A stretch of DNA of 64,000 nucleotides, taken from Rhypophila decipiens. Lineage: Eukaryota > Ascomycota > Sordariomycetes > Sordariales > Naviculisporaceae. The position numbers were made by a program, and so were the translations under genes. The notes under the pieces were generated by a model. It was not told where the DNA came from, did not search any database, and saw nothing but the letters and a program-made list of their open reading frames with translations. This document shows, one piece after another, positions 23,160-33,936 of this stretch. Location of the stretch: positions 372,001-436,000 of the forward strand of contig MU858048.1 in the NCBI GenBank assembly GCA_033297075.1, read 5' to 3'. Every line of letters begins with the position of its first letter. Positions within the stretch are counted from its first letter, which is position 1.

Positions 23160-23606
23160 AATTCCCCGCTCCCGCCTCCAGGTGATCAGAGATCCCCTAT
23201 TCTTCCTCCAGGTGCTCAGAGACCCTATATTGCTTCTCTGAATTTTCGCGCACCTCCTCCTGGCGGCCAAGGCGACAGGCCTTCGAATTTGCCCTGCCTC
23301 GAACCTCCGGTTGCTCAGGAATTCCCAGGCCCAGGCCCAGGGATGCCTTCTCTTTCAAATTTTAGCGTTCCCCCTCCTGGCGGCCAAGGCGACAGGCGTT
23401 ACAATTCCCTGCCCCTGCCTCCGGTTGCTCAGGAATTCCCACGCCCAGGGATTCCTCCTCTTTCAAATTTTAGCGTCCCCCCTCCTAGCGGCCAAGGCGA
23501 CAGGCCTCACAATTCCCAGTCTCTGCCTCCAGGTGCTCATAGACTCCCTAGTATTCCTCCGAATTCCAGCATACCTCCTCCTGGCGGCCAAGGTAATAGG
23601 CATTAG
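23080..23606 (+). repeat. frame-preserving Pro/Gly tandem repeats spanning the U1-C stop
   Basis: At least five degenerate units each contain a CTGGCGGCCAAGGCGACAGG-like core, encoding PPPGGQGDR. Core starts (TGGCGGCC or variant) lie at 23135, 23261, 23378, 23486 and 23582. Successive spacings are 126, 117, 108 and 96 bp: unequal, yet every one is a multiple of three. This pattern is expected from repeats that expand and contract under selection for one reading frame. Confidence 0.85.
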
Positions 23607-23843
23607 GATTCCCAGCTCCCGCCTCCAGGTGCTCAGAGTTCCCCTAGCGTTCCTCCTCCGAGAAGACAGCGGATAAGAAGAGCGGCATGGTTGGACAGAG
23701 AAGAAGACAGCGGAAGAAGAATTGGGTTGCAGAGGACGAAGAAAGCGGAAGAAGAGCAAGAAGACATGGAAAAACAGTGGGATTGGTGGGACAAAAAAGA
23801 CAGAGAAAAAAGACATGGGAAGAGGGGAAAGAAGGAGAAATGA
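23160..23843 (+). other. in-frame open extension of U1-C beyond TAG (candidate recoded or decayed tail)
   Basis: After TAG at 23157-23159 the U1-C frame is open for 148 codons of Pro/Gly/Gln repeats (PPPGGQGDR units), then meets a second TAG at 23604-23606. It is then open for another 78 codons to a TGA at 23841-23843. The last segment becomes strongly charged (AAWLDREEDSG, KKAEEEQEDMEKQWDWWDKK, RHGKRGKKEK). Both TAGs fall at the same position of the repeat, where sister units read TCG, TAC or CAC. Possible readings: a C-terminal tail lost by two stop mutations, stop-codon readthrough, or A-to-I editing of UAG to UGG. I do not list it as a normal CDS. Confidence 0.5.
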
Positions 23844-25406
23844 AAGAATGAGTAACATTTTAATGCATTTGCTTCCACGGAGTATGGTGTATACTTGGTT
23901 GGGCGGGAGGGCAGCGAGTATTAGTTACTTACAGGCGTTCTTTTTGGTTGGTTGAAGGGTGTATTGGGTTACTTGGTTATCAAGGCATTGTGTAAATGCA
24001 TTCATATTTCTGTAGGGAAAGATCCAGAGCGATAGCCATGGTAATTCTCACACCGTGCAGTACATCTTGTCCTCTCTCGTACGGTGACAAGACCTACCGA
24101 CTCACCTGTGACTAAGAGTTTCAGCAAGAGGTGGTGATACAGGACAGGCAAGTCAATAGCCACGACATAGCTCTTTTACTAACCGCCTTGTACAATTAAC
24201 CTCGATTTTGCCTTGATCAACTTGCCCGTCTTGTCACACTTGTATTTGCAGACCTATGTATATGTAATCCAGTTTCAAGTACGGATAGTGATTACAGGTT
24301 TTCATCTATTCAACTAACCTGTTTAACAATCTATGACTAGATTGTACTTGGGTCTACACCGACAAGTGCGATAAGAGAGGAAAATTCATCAAAGCAAAAG
24401 CGAGATTAGCTGTACGAGGCGGTTAAAAACACGTCCGAGATGTTGAGAAGCACTAATTATCTGGTTGGGCACAATCTCGTTCTTGTTCAGTTCTTTGCTG
24501 AATTTCACAGTACAAGGTTGGGGGCAAGCAAGCCTTTTTAGATATTTTTACTCCGTACCTCTCTAGAAATCCTTAACGGCCGGAGCTGCAAACGGAACCC
24601 CCTGCAATTCCACAACACAGACGCACGCAGCTCTTGACGAACTTGATGCCACGATCGATTCAGTTCATTTCAAATCCTACATACACACAAATATAGATGA
24701 AACCGACATCTCATGCTATTCCCCAGCACCCAAGAAAAAAACGATGCCGAGACCCAAAAACAAAGAAAGACCCGTGTTTCTCCCCGCCCCCCCGAGGTCC
24801 CCCATCTCATCATATCAAATCCATGCTCTAAGATATATCCGTAAAACAGTTAAAACAGAGAGATTCCAGCTATATGCCCCAAACCCATATCAGATGAACA
24901 ATCAATCGAACCACAAAGTGCTGAGTGAGTCGAAGAGTATAAGAAATAGAAAACAAATAAAGACACAAAAAGTGATAAAATGAGCAATTCCCATTGAAGA
25001 TCGTCAAGGATATACATGTCAAGTTTGAACACAAACACACCGCTGAAGGAAAATGAACCCAAAAGGGAAAAAGCAGAAACAAATAAACCATAAATCATCA
25101 AAAGACGACGCCTTCTTTTATAGAGCAAGATAGTTATAGCGCTAAAAGCAAAATATAAATAATAATAAAAGCAATGTGCGACGCTCCCTCAAAGTGCTTC
25201 ATTTCATCACTGTCGTCATCAAAATGAAGTCGTCAACCGTCAATCAGCATCAGCCGCAGTTCGGAGTTTTCCGTCCAAGCTGTGCTGTCTCGTATGTGTG
25301 GAAAGTAATTGAAACAATAAAATAATCGTCGTCATCATGGCTGTCTGGAATCGTTCGATGGGCGGCCGTCTTCTCGTTCGCCTCGAAATCTGTAGTAAAA
25401 GTCGTC
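23844..25406. other. convergent intergenic region
   Basis: About 1.5 kb between the U1-C tail and the 3' end of the next minus-strand gene. It presumably holds both 3' UTRs. One TACTCCGTA copy lies at 24549-24557. A-rich stretches near 24740-25160 have no coding features. Confidence 0.5.
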
Positions 25407-28400
25407 TCATCGATGAAAACTATTCCTTCGAATCACGTCGCCAACACCGTCCCTGACCTTCCGGGGACCACTAATCATGCGCTTCAGCTCTTGGCTCCTC
25501 TTCTCTCGACGTCTCTCGCTGAACCGCCTCGTCAAGTTCATCTTTTCGCTTAACGTGGGAAAGAATCCGCCGCCGCCAGAAGCGGAACCGTCGCCTCGCC
25601 TTCTGTTGCGAGCTCCTCCGTCGGCCGGAACACCACCACCTGTCCGTGCAGCCATCCAGAAGGGGACGTTCGACGGCCGCCAAAACTTCAACACCGCACG
25701 TTCCTTCGTGCCACCAATGTCCTCGGGAGCAGTATAAGGTCGACCGTCGTTCAGTTCGATCCGGGGAAGCGACTGCAAGCTCCGGCGAAACTTCATCACC
25801 CGTAAATTTCCACTTGGTGTGCGCCGGATCGTTCGCCGTGCGGGCATGTCTGGCTCGTCCGTGTCATAATATTCGTCCTCGTGGTCGTCACGAGTCGGTA
25901 AGATGGCAAACGTGCGCTTCATCCGCTGACTCAGGCTGCGCAGCGGAGGCCGAGGTCGGTTGTCGATGGGTGGGTATTTGTAAGTGCGCCCATCGGGACC
26001 TTCCTCGTCGTCCCAATCGCTCTCTTCGCTATCAGACTCATCCCAAATAGCAGGGCGCCAATGAGGATGGAGTCGGCTTTCGTCGGGAGGTTTGTCGTCT
26101 GCGATAGAATGCCGCCTCGCAGGTCGTTTCCCGTCCAAGTAATCACCACCACGCCTGATGCTTCTTGTCAGTGAGAAGGTCCTGGTGAGGAATCCAACCG
26201 GCCGAGCAGGAGAAGGGCCATATTCCGAGTTGCGGCGCCGTGTCAACGCTCGTTTCAGAAGAGACATGGGTTTCGCAGGCTTCTCATCTGTCATTGCGAA
26301 GTAGTTCCCTAGCATCCGTTCCTTCTCTACCATCGGGGTGAGTCCTGAAGGCGTTGCAGGGATGAAGTTGATGGCGGGCGGCTCTGCGGGCGGTTCAGGA
26401 GGTGCGCGCGGGTTCCGGAGAGGAGAATCAACGTCATCCATGGAAAATATTTGTGGAGGCGTCACAGGAATGATATTCTCGCTTGGTTCGTTAGTGCGCA
26501 CTGTCGGTGTCTCTAGCTCGACAGACTTGTATCGATCAAGCGATGAACTTTCGGAAGGCTTTGCAGAATGTTCCACCACCACCAAGGATTTGTTCTGATG
26601 GGGATAGATGCTGACCGCCATCGCTTCCGAGACTTCTGCATGGGAGGTCGCGTTTGTGTCAACCGACACTTGGGAAAAGGGCGTGTTCTGAACATCCAGT
26701 CTCTTGCCAAAGAATGGATCGCCATATCGATCAACACTGAGATGATGGCGGTGATCCTCGTGGTTCTCGTGGGAGCTATGGAGTCCTTTGGGATCACTTC
26801 CGTTTCGAAGGCAAGGACCTTCGTGCGACCTGCCAGATTCCATCGAAGGAGCGCGTTGCACTCGAACCTCCAGAGGTGGATGCCTTTCGTGCGACTCCGG
26901 CGCATCGCGACGTTCTGGCTTGGTAGCTTTCTGAACTCGAGTAACACCATGTTCTGGACGGCGATTTTGATCCCCAGACTCGCTGAGCGCTCCATTCGCC
27001 TTTTGCAGCGCTTGAGTGATCTGCTGGGCATGAATGGCATTCTGGGCCTTCAGGCTCTCTGCAGTCAATGAGGCGGTTCGTGATCCGTTTCGGCTCGTAG
27101 GCGCGGAAAGGGACGATGAGCGCTTTGGTACAACTGGTGGATAATCAATGGTCCGTTGGTCTCCTCGGCGGGACCCGTCAGCTTCGGAGACGGTTCTACT
27201 TCTCCGAGGGGCCTCAGCACGCGTGGTGTATTCTTTTCCCTTGGATATCTGGGAAAGCGGAGCAGAACTCAAGCTTGGACTTTGTTTTGATCTTCGGCTG
27301 CTGGTCGACCGAAGGGACGGTGTCCTGCTTGACTTGACGGATGACTGCCGATCAGGGACCACGACAACTGGTATCCCCCCGTTCTTCCACACCTCGCGTC
27401 GAGCCTTGCGACTAGATATCGAAGCTGAGGTGGTGTTGGAGGCGTAACTCTCCCTCGGCGCTTCCCCGAGTCTCGGGTTCGAAATTCTCCGGCCTGTGTT
27501 TTCGACCGGGGCAGCTTCTGATACAGACGCCCATGTTGGAGCCGAACTCGAAGGAGAGTATTCCGAACCAGATTCGCGTAGCGTTGGCTGTTTCCTCACG
27601 TGTCGCAGCGTCTTCCTTCTCTGAGGCATTGTCTCCACCAAAATTGCTTCCACTACAGTAGAAACGGTAGATCTGGTGGACAGCATGGACGAGCGCTTGA
27701 GGTCAGTACTGAAGGATGAAGTTGAAGTCGAAGGTGCTGGCTGAACTGGTACCCGGTCCGAAACAACCCTTCGCGGTGATGGATATACTATCGGACTCTC
27801 CTGAAGCGACATTGAACGGAGGGCCCTGGTTGCGTTTGTGGGCGTTACGGCCATGTCCTCGATAACCTCGCGCCGGTGGCCGTTCAACTTGTGGCCTGGT
27901 CGGCGTTTCCTCACAACAACATTCCTCCCTAGGTTGTTGTCCCATTCCTCCTCCACCTCGCTTCCCGAGCCAGTTTCCGCGGCGCCCCACTCCCCGTCGA
28001 ATGTGCTAAACTCCCTTGTAGTTCTCGGGGTTAAATCCTCACCGCGACTTGACTCCAGTCCGAGACCTAGACCGACCGCCTGTGGACGTGACTTGGCGTC
28101 CCCATTGACCATTTGGCGAACCGTACTCTGCGACGTTTTGGCAGACGAAAGCTTCGGTCGCAAGGTGGATCTTCCATCGTCATCATCTGACGAATAGGGG
28201 TTCTCTGGGGCCGTGCGGAACGACTCGGTTCTCGATTCAATCGTTACCTTGGACGGCAAGCGGTCAGTGAAGGCCGGTCGAGGTTTCGTGGCGCGCGTCG
28301 CGGGTCCTGGGGGCGTCCTCTCCGGGGTCAAGTTCGGCGTTGGAGGGCTTTGCTGGTTCGTCGGAGTAGCGGGAGGTTGGACGTTTTCGGTACTGTTCAG

Positions 28401-28781
28401 AGGACTATTCGCTTGGGGGGGACTAGGACGGTGGACGGACTGAGTCGATGATGATTTCCGCGAATGCGCAGGTGGTGTCGGCGGAAGCTCGGGTTCGCCC
28501 GTCACCCGCCTGGACCGTGAGGGAACAGAGTCTAAAGACGCGGAGCTGTGTGATGCTCGCGAATCGATTTCGAAGTCCAGCCGCTGCGGCAATGACCGCG
28601 GCACGTTGTGCAGCGCTGGAGTCTCTTTCCTTGGATGCGGAAGGACCTTATGCTTCTTGAACATTGGCTGTTGCTGGTGGCTGCCGGCGCGATCCGCCTC
28701 CAAGCTCCCTAACGAGTAGTTGGACTGGGATAGCGCGCCCATGTTTGGCACCATGGGCTTCGAATATGAGCTTGCCGTCAT
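25407..28781 (-). CDS. large disordered Ser/Pro/Arg-rich protein, unknown function
   Basis: A single uninterrupted frame of 1124 residues, far longer than chance, with fungal codon use. I do not recognise the family. The sequence is almost entirely low complexity: Ser/Pro/Thr-rich N-terminal half with many SP/TP and RxxS-type sites, runs such as SSDDDDGRS, PPEPPAEPPA and repeated RRxS motifs. There is no TM segment or catalytic signature. The C-terminal third looks more conserved: an acidic patch (WDESDSEESDWDDEEGPDG), YPPIDNRPRPPLRSLSQRMKRTF, EYYDTDEPDMPARRTIRRTPSG, a segment with FWRPSNVPFWMAARTGG, and a very basic end (RRFSERRREKRSQELKRM ... NSFHR). This suggests a phosphoregulated scaffold or adaptor; that is inference only. 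A long divergent spacer separates it from the agmatinase gene. Confidence 0.8.
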   Translation of the reverse strand: MTASSYSKPMVPNMGALSQSNYSLGSLEADRAGSHQQQPMFKKHKVLPHPRKETPALHNVPRSLPQRLDFEIDSRASHSSASLDSVPSRSRRVTGEPELPPTPPAHSRKSSSTQSVHRPSPPQANSPLNSTENVQPPATPTNQQSPPTPNLTPERTPPGPATRATKPRPAFTDRLPSKVTIESRTESFRTAPENPYSSDDDDGRSTLRPKLSSAKTSQSTVRQMVNGDAKSRPQAVGLGLGLESSRGEDLTPRTTREFSTFDGEWGAAETGSGSEVEEEWDNNLGRNVVVRKRRPGHKLNGHRREVIEDMAVTPTNATRALRSMSLQESPIVYPSPRRVVSDRVPVQPAPSTSTSSFSTDLKRSSMLSTRSTVSTVVEAILVETMPQRRKTLRHVRKQPTLRESGSEYSPSSSAPTWASVSEAAPVENTGRRISNPRLGEAPRESYASNTTSASISSRKARREVWKNGGIPVVVVPDRQSSVKSSRTPSLRSTSSRRSKQSPSLSSAPLSQISKGKEYTTRAEAPRRSRTVSEADGSRRGDQRTIDYPPVVPKRSSSLSAPTSRNGSRTASLTAESLKAQNAIHAQQITQALQKANGALSESGDQNRRPEHGVTRVQKATKPERRDAPESHERHPPLEVRVQRAPSMESGRSHEGPCLRNGSDPKGLHSSHENHEDHRHHLSVDRYGDPFFGKRLDVQNTPFSQVSVDTNATSHAEVSEAMAVSIYPHQNKSLVVVEHSAKPSESSSLDRYKSVELETPTVRTNEPSENIIPVTPPQIFSMDDVDSPLRNPRAPPEPPAEPPAINFIPATPSGLTPMVEKERMLGNYFAMTDEKPAKPMSLLKRALTRRRNSEYGPSPARPVGFLTRTFSLTRSIRRGGDYLDGKRPARRHSIADDKPPDESRLHPHWRPAIWDESDSEESDWDDEEGPDGRTYKYPPIDNRPRPPLRSLSQRMKRTFAILPTRDDHEDEYYDTDEPDMPARRTIRRTPSGNLRVMKFRRSLQSLPRIELNDGRPYTAPEDIGGTKERAVLKFWRPSNVPFWMAARTGGGVPADGGARNRRRGDGSASGGGGFFPTLSEKMNLTRRFSERRREKRSQELKRMISGPRKVRDGVGDVIRRNSFHR

Positions 28782-31700
28782 CGGGTCCAGCCAACCCAGA
28801 CGGCATGAAGGGTAGAGTCAGGCACGGGTGCTGATCTCAAGCGGAATAAACGGGCGGGAGGATGTAGCACAGCGGATTTCGCATATTGGCCAAGCCACGA
28901 AAGACTATGGTGACAGCGGAAGCCAGAGGGGATAACGGCGCAGTTTTCTGGGCTTGGCCTGACGGGTGATTTCTTGGTTGTTTGCGAACAAGAGTCACAA
29001 AGCGTCGGATCAAGCTCAACAGAGAGCAGCGACCTATCTGAGACACGGACAAGTGGCGATGGTGATTTTGTCGACAGCTGAATGGCTCAGTATAAGCAGG
29101 AGTAGGGGCTAGGGGCAGGTACCAGCCGTTAACGTGGACGTCGTTGGCTCTGGCCGCTTCCTCGGTGACCCGCCAGCGGCTTTCCTCAGGCGTGAATCTA
29201 CGTATATCGCCTGTTGCACTTTCAGGACACAGCAGCAACCAAGCGCATCACTGAACAAAAAATGAGAATCGCAACGTGGTGGGAGGGGTTTGCAGTCTGG
29301 ACCGAAAACGGGGGTTGTAGCACCTGGCTGACACCTGGAAAATGGCGACGACTTGTTTGGTCGAGAGTTGGATGAAAATGAATGTAGGTCGTCGGTGGTG
29401 AGGTGTGTGTGAGTGTGTGGTTGGTCTTGTGTCGGGACCCTGTCTTGTCGCAAAGGAGATGATGATGCCGGGACTGCTCCGTATGGACAGGTCCAACGAG
29501 GTGTGCTGATGTTGGCAGCTGAAAGCCCTACCCGGTCGGAGGCTCAAGTTACGGACAACGTCGTCGCAACGAAGACCAAGTTCATCACAACTCTGCACCG
29601 GGATTCCGTAGGGAAAAACGACTCTTTTCCCTCACTGGAGGTTATTTGGCCATCAACTCCGAGGCGCACATGAACTCGATCCCATGGGATTGGTCCGGCC
29701 TTGGAAGAAAAAGTGGGATTGCTCGAAAATAGGCTGGCTGGGATTCTGGAAGGCGCACTCAAGCCTGGAACAACCCACTGAGGGGTGAGTGGGACGGATA
29801 GTGGACTCGACACTGTGGAGTTCTGGAAGGCTATGCGCTCATCAAGAGAGCTATCGACATCATATCCACCTTTCCTCCTCGACGACCAAGTATAAGGAAG
29901 GAACTGCAGTGCGTGCCTCTAGACTCGGGGGCACATTCAATCAGGACACCGACGATGATAATTGACCGGGCTTCCTTCTCGACTACTCCTTTTCTTTTCT
30001 GTTTTTATCCCGCCTCCAATCAGACCCTGACTTGCGTGTCCTCTTTTCCTGGCACCTCGCTTCCCCTTTTACATGATTTCTTGCTCTCTTGCAGTTGCAT
30101 TCTCCCCAAGAATAGGACTCCGGCGGAACAGTCTGCATCCCCTATTCGTGCTTTGCTCTGGCCACTGCAGGTTGCTATTTCCTGCCGGACAAGACAGCGG
30201 TACAGTACAGCACCTCGCCTGTATCGCTGCAATGCGTTGGACTGGGAGTCTGAGAGACGCCGCGAACATTCAGGAGAAGGGTAACCCCCAGCCCCCATGA
30301 GTGAGTCTCCTGAGCATTGGCTGGAACAGCAATGCACCAGACAGAGGTCACCAGTCCAGTCGAATCATCTCACGAGGGTTGTTCTCTGGTCGCAGCACCT
30401 GCATCGGTCTGCATGACGGCTCGGGCGAATCAGCGTTCGACCCGCCCATGTTGCATTGTGACCTATTGAAGCAACAGCATGAGAAAAACACCTTCCCTCT
30501 CTTCAGGACAGATAGGTGGTTGAGATAGGGCGTGTGCAAAGCGACTAACAGCGGCCTATTGAAACTGGCGGGATTCTTGGTATCCCATCTTGTCTCTCAG
30601 CGAGCGGCAGACATTCTCCTCTTCAGTGCCTCTACACAACATGCTTGGCTTGGCCAGTATCAAATGCGCCGTCTGCCTCTTTGTGGCCCGTCTGGCGATG
30701 TAACAAGATTCTGCACTCCTCAGATGGTGCACGACACGGCATCGACAACATGTAACAATGCTCGAATCCGAATATCTGTCTTTCTTGGGGTGGTCAAGTC
30801 GAAACGACCACCAAGTGGCAAGATAGGGGCTCACTTTGGATGGCAAGTCTGCCTCTCCGGGCAGATCACGTGTTGGCAGTCCCGTATCTCGGCCCGGGAT
30901 CATGGCAGCTGGGCACAGGCATCGGGGTTTCCGCTTACCGCTCGATCCGGGACCAAAGCCAAAGCCCCGGGACTTGCCATATGGATGACAATGGTTACGC
31001 GAGGTAGGTTTGTCTTCACACAAGCCCTTCTCTTTCTTCTTGGTCATTTCCTACATGCCATTATTTCATATCATCAGGACCGTGGAAGTTTCCATTGGTT
31101 GGTCGTCGGCTTTTCACTGTGACATCTCTTGGACATCCAAAAAGCAATCCGTATTGCCGTTTCCTAGATGCCATCGTCACGGACATGGCGCAGGGTCAAT
31201 TCGTGCTCTGGTCCAAGAGGACATTTAAAGCCATTGGCGAATGGCGAATGGCCTCTTGTCTCTGGGGCCTGTGCCTCCGGGAGGAGGAGCCAACCACAGG
31301 GAAACATTCAACGGGGCACCGGGACGGACATTGGCGGGAGGAGGCTAGCCTGGTTGGTATCCGTAGGCAAGTGCTTATCTCCAAACCCCACTACCGCCGT
31401 CATCGATGTCCTTCCCCGCGCCCCGGTCGGTCAATGGCATCATTCCAGGTTCCGGGAATATGGACACGATCAGACGCCGAAACTCTTGATAACGGCCACT
31501 ACGGTGAGCTCTTGGTGCTTTCTATTTGAGTCGGGAGGGTCCGTAGGTATCGAAAACATTCAACATGTGTGTTTTCACAAGCAAGAGCAAGATGGAAGAG
31601 ATCAGTTCATTCTAACCAATGCGGCGCAAGGAGAGAGTCGCCCGATGGTGCTTTATCTTCCAAACGCATCCCGCATGCAAAAGCAAGTACCTCAGCGAGG

Positions 31701-32118
31701 TCACAGGCGTTACATAACGGGAATCTTTGTCGTGACAAGAGAGACCCAGACGTACCAGCGTTGAATGGTTCAAGCTGGCCACTCAGGGCGAGAGCCTGGG
31801 AGCCTTCTCGAAAGCTCTTGGTGATAAGATGCCGAACCACTCCTCATCCACCGTGGAGCTACTGCATGTTGGCAATGACAGCACAGAACGATCTCAATCG
31901 ACCACTCGATCTGGCTGTGCTACTTACTGCACGAAACAATGATGCTTGCCTCTCAATTGGAATCACCGATTGGCAGGGTTCGGGGGAGATGCGGGCATCA
32001 GCTGCGGTCTCTATGTCATATAATCAACGACTTTGCGCCCGGATCGTCTGGGATTTCCTGCTCGAGTTCTTCCCCTCTTCTCTCATAGTGTGGAATCTCT
32101 CGTGGATCCTGACTGAAA
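28782..32118. other. long divergent spacer, 1124-aa gene / agmatinase
   Basis: About 3.3 kb. It should include the promoters and 5' UTRs of both flanking genes. Overlapping plus-strand open frames at 30532-31122, 31168-31764 and 31569-32183 lack motifs and overlap the agmatinase start, so I treat them as chance. No RNA gene or repeat family seen. Confidence 0.45.
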
Positions 32119-33936
32119 ATGCCATCTCGAAGCCTTCTCGCTCTGTGCGTTGTAGCCCTGGCTTCTGCCCACGGGGATCATGATGAGCAGAAGAATATTG
32201 CCGGTCCTCACGAGTCATTGTGGTATAACACGTTGCCCGGCGATGGTGGCACTCAGGTCAGCAGTTTTGCTTCCATCTATCTCTCAAGTCAGTTGGACTT
32301 GAAGCTGACTGGGCATCAAACTTCCCAAGGCCGACTCTGTTTTCTCCGGTATCTCAACATTTGGGCGGCTGCCGTACCTCCCGTGCCTTGCTAGCAAAGA
32401 CATCACCTACGACATAGCCTTTATCGGTAGGCTCCCTTCCTAGACATGGTCCGTTCGTTGGGCCTGGACTAACTCTCTTGGAGGCGCTCCTTTCGATACC
32501 GGAACATCGTATCGACCTGGTGCCCGCTTTGGCCCGTCTGGAATTCGCCAGGGCTCTCGTCGGCTCAACCTCTAGTACGATATACTCCTAAACGGCGTTG
32601 TATAGGTCAATGTTGTACATACCAACTTGCTAACGAGCGGGTGCCGGGTACAGTGGCGGGTATAATGTTCCTTTGGATACCAATCCATTCAACAGCTGGG
32701 CTACTGTCCTCGACTGTGGTGATATCCCAGTGACATCGTACGTTGCCCTTGCCAGGTAGCAGCCGCACAAGAAAGAACTCTTCTGATCGATAATCAGCTA
32801 TGATAATACCTATGCTCTCCACCAGATCGAACAAGGCCATTATAGCATCCTCTCGAGAGCACCCAAGACAGATGCCAAGAAGAAGGGACCGTCGCTGCTC
32901 GGCAAGACCCTGCCGAGGGTGATTACCCTCGGCGGTGACCACACGATTACTCTCCCGCTGCTGAGATCGATCAACCGTGCCTATGGTCCCGTAACGGTTA
33001 TTCACTTTGACAGCCATCTTGACACGTGTAAGTGCTCACTCCCCGCACCTGTATTTTCCCATTATTTTTGTTGCCTTTTCTGTAACTGATATCTAATTAA
33101 CCCCCAACAGGGCGCCCAAAGGTATTCGGCGGTTCTCCCTCAGAGGTGGCCTCGGTCAACCACGGGACGTATTTCTACCACGCCGCGCAGGAGGGCTTGC
33201 TCAAGAACGACACCAACATCCACGCGGGGATCCGGACGACGCTGAGCGGGCCGAGCGACTACGAGAACGACGGGTATTGCGGCTTCGAGATTGTCGAGGC
33301 CCGCGAGATTGATACCATTGGTACGGACGGGATCATCAAGAAGATTCGGGACCGGGTGGGGACCGAGAATCCGGTTTATCTGAGTTTGGATATTGATACG
33401 CTGGATCCTGCTTGTGAGTTTTTCTTTTTGGGGGTTTTTGTTTGGGGGGCTGTGGAAGGGAAAAAAAGACGACTGAAACTGATTCGTTTGTTGTAAAATA
33501 GTCGCCCCAGCAACTGGCACACCCGAGACAGGAGGCTGGTCGACACGAGAGCTGAGGACCATCTTGCGAGGGCTGGAGGGGATCAACCTCGTTGCCGCTG
33601 ATATTGTCGAGGTTGCGGTGAGTAGTAGTTTCGCCTTTTCTTGCCCCTTCTTCCTCTTGGTCTCTCTCTCGTATTATTTTACTGAGAGAAATACTGACTC
33701 TTGTGCTGTCACATTTTTCAGCCTGCATACGATACGAATGCAGAGCTCACCACCATGGCTGCTGCCGATGCGCTTTACGAGATTATGAGTGTTATGGTCA
33801 AGCGGGGGTGAGTATTGTCCTCTCCTCCTTTCCTTACGAGTAGCCCAATCAATCACTGACTTTTGGAAAATCCGTGTGAACGAACAGGCCTCTTAGTGTC
33901 ATGGATCTTGACCAAACCGACGAGGATGAGGTTTAA
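32119..33936 (+). CDS. secreted agmatinase/ureohydrolase-family enzyme
   Basis: Binuclear-manganese ureohydrolase of the agmatinase type (agmatine to putrescine plus urea). Nine exons give 397 residues: 32119-32256, 32330-32426, 32484-32574, 32654-32737, 32798-33027, 33111-33413, 33502-33617, 33722-33807 and 33888-33936. The N-terminus is a signal peptide ([19 protein letters not shown]), pointing to secretion or the vacuole. Family signatures: [33 protein letters not shown] (His185), HFDSHLDTW (Asp208, His210, Asp212) and [19 protein letters not shown] (Asp307, Asp309), all expected metal ligands. DSH replaces the commoner DAH. The first intron ends in AAG, a weak acceptor; all others are conventional. 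Substrate could be another guanidino compound. Confidence 0.93.

Noticed and set aside
22559..23270. Gly-rich minus-strand frames opposite U1-C
   Set aside because: Antisense shadow of the Pro/Gly repeats.
30532..32183. Three overlapping plus-strand open frames of about 200 codons each
   Set aside because: No domain or motif, they use different frames, one overlaps the agmatinase start, and open frames arise readily in this GC-moderate DNA.
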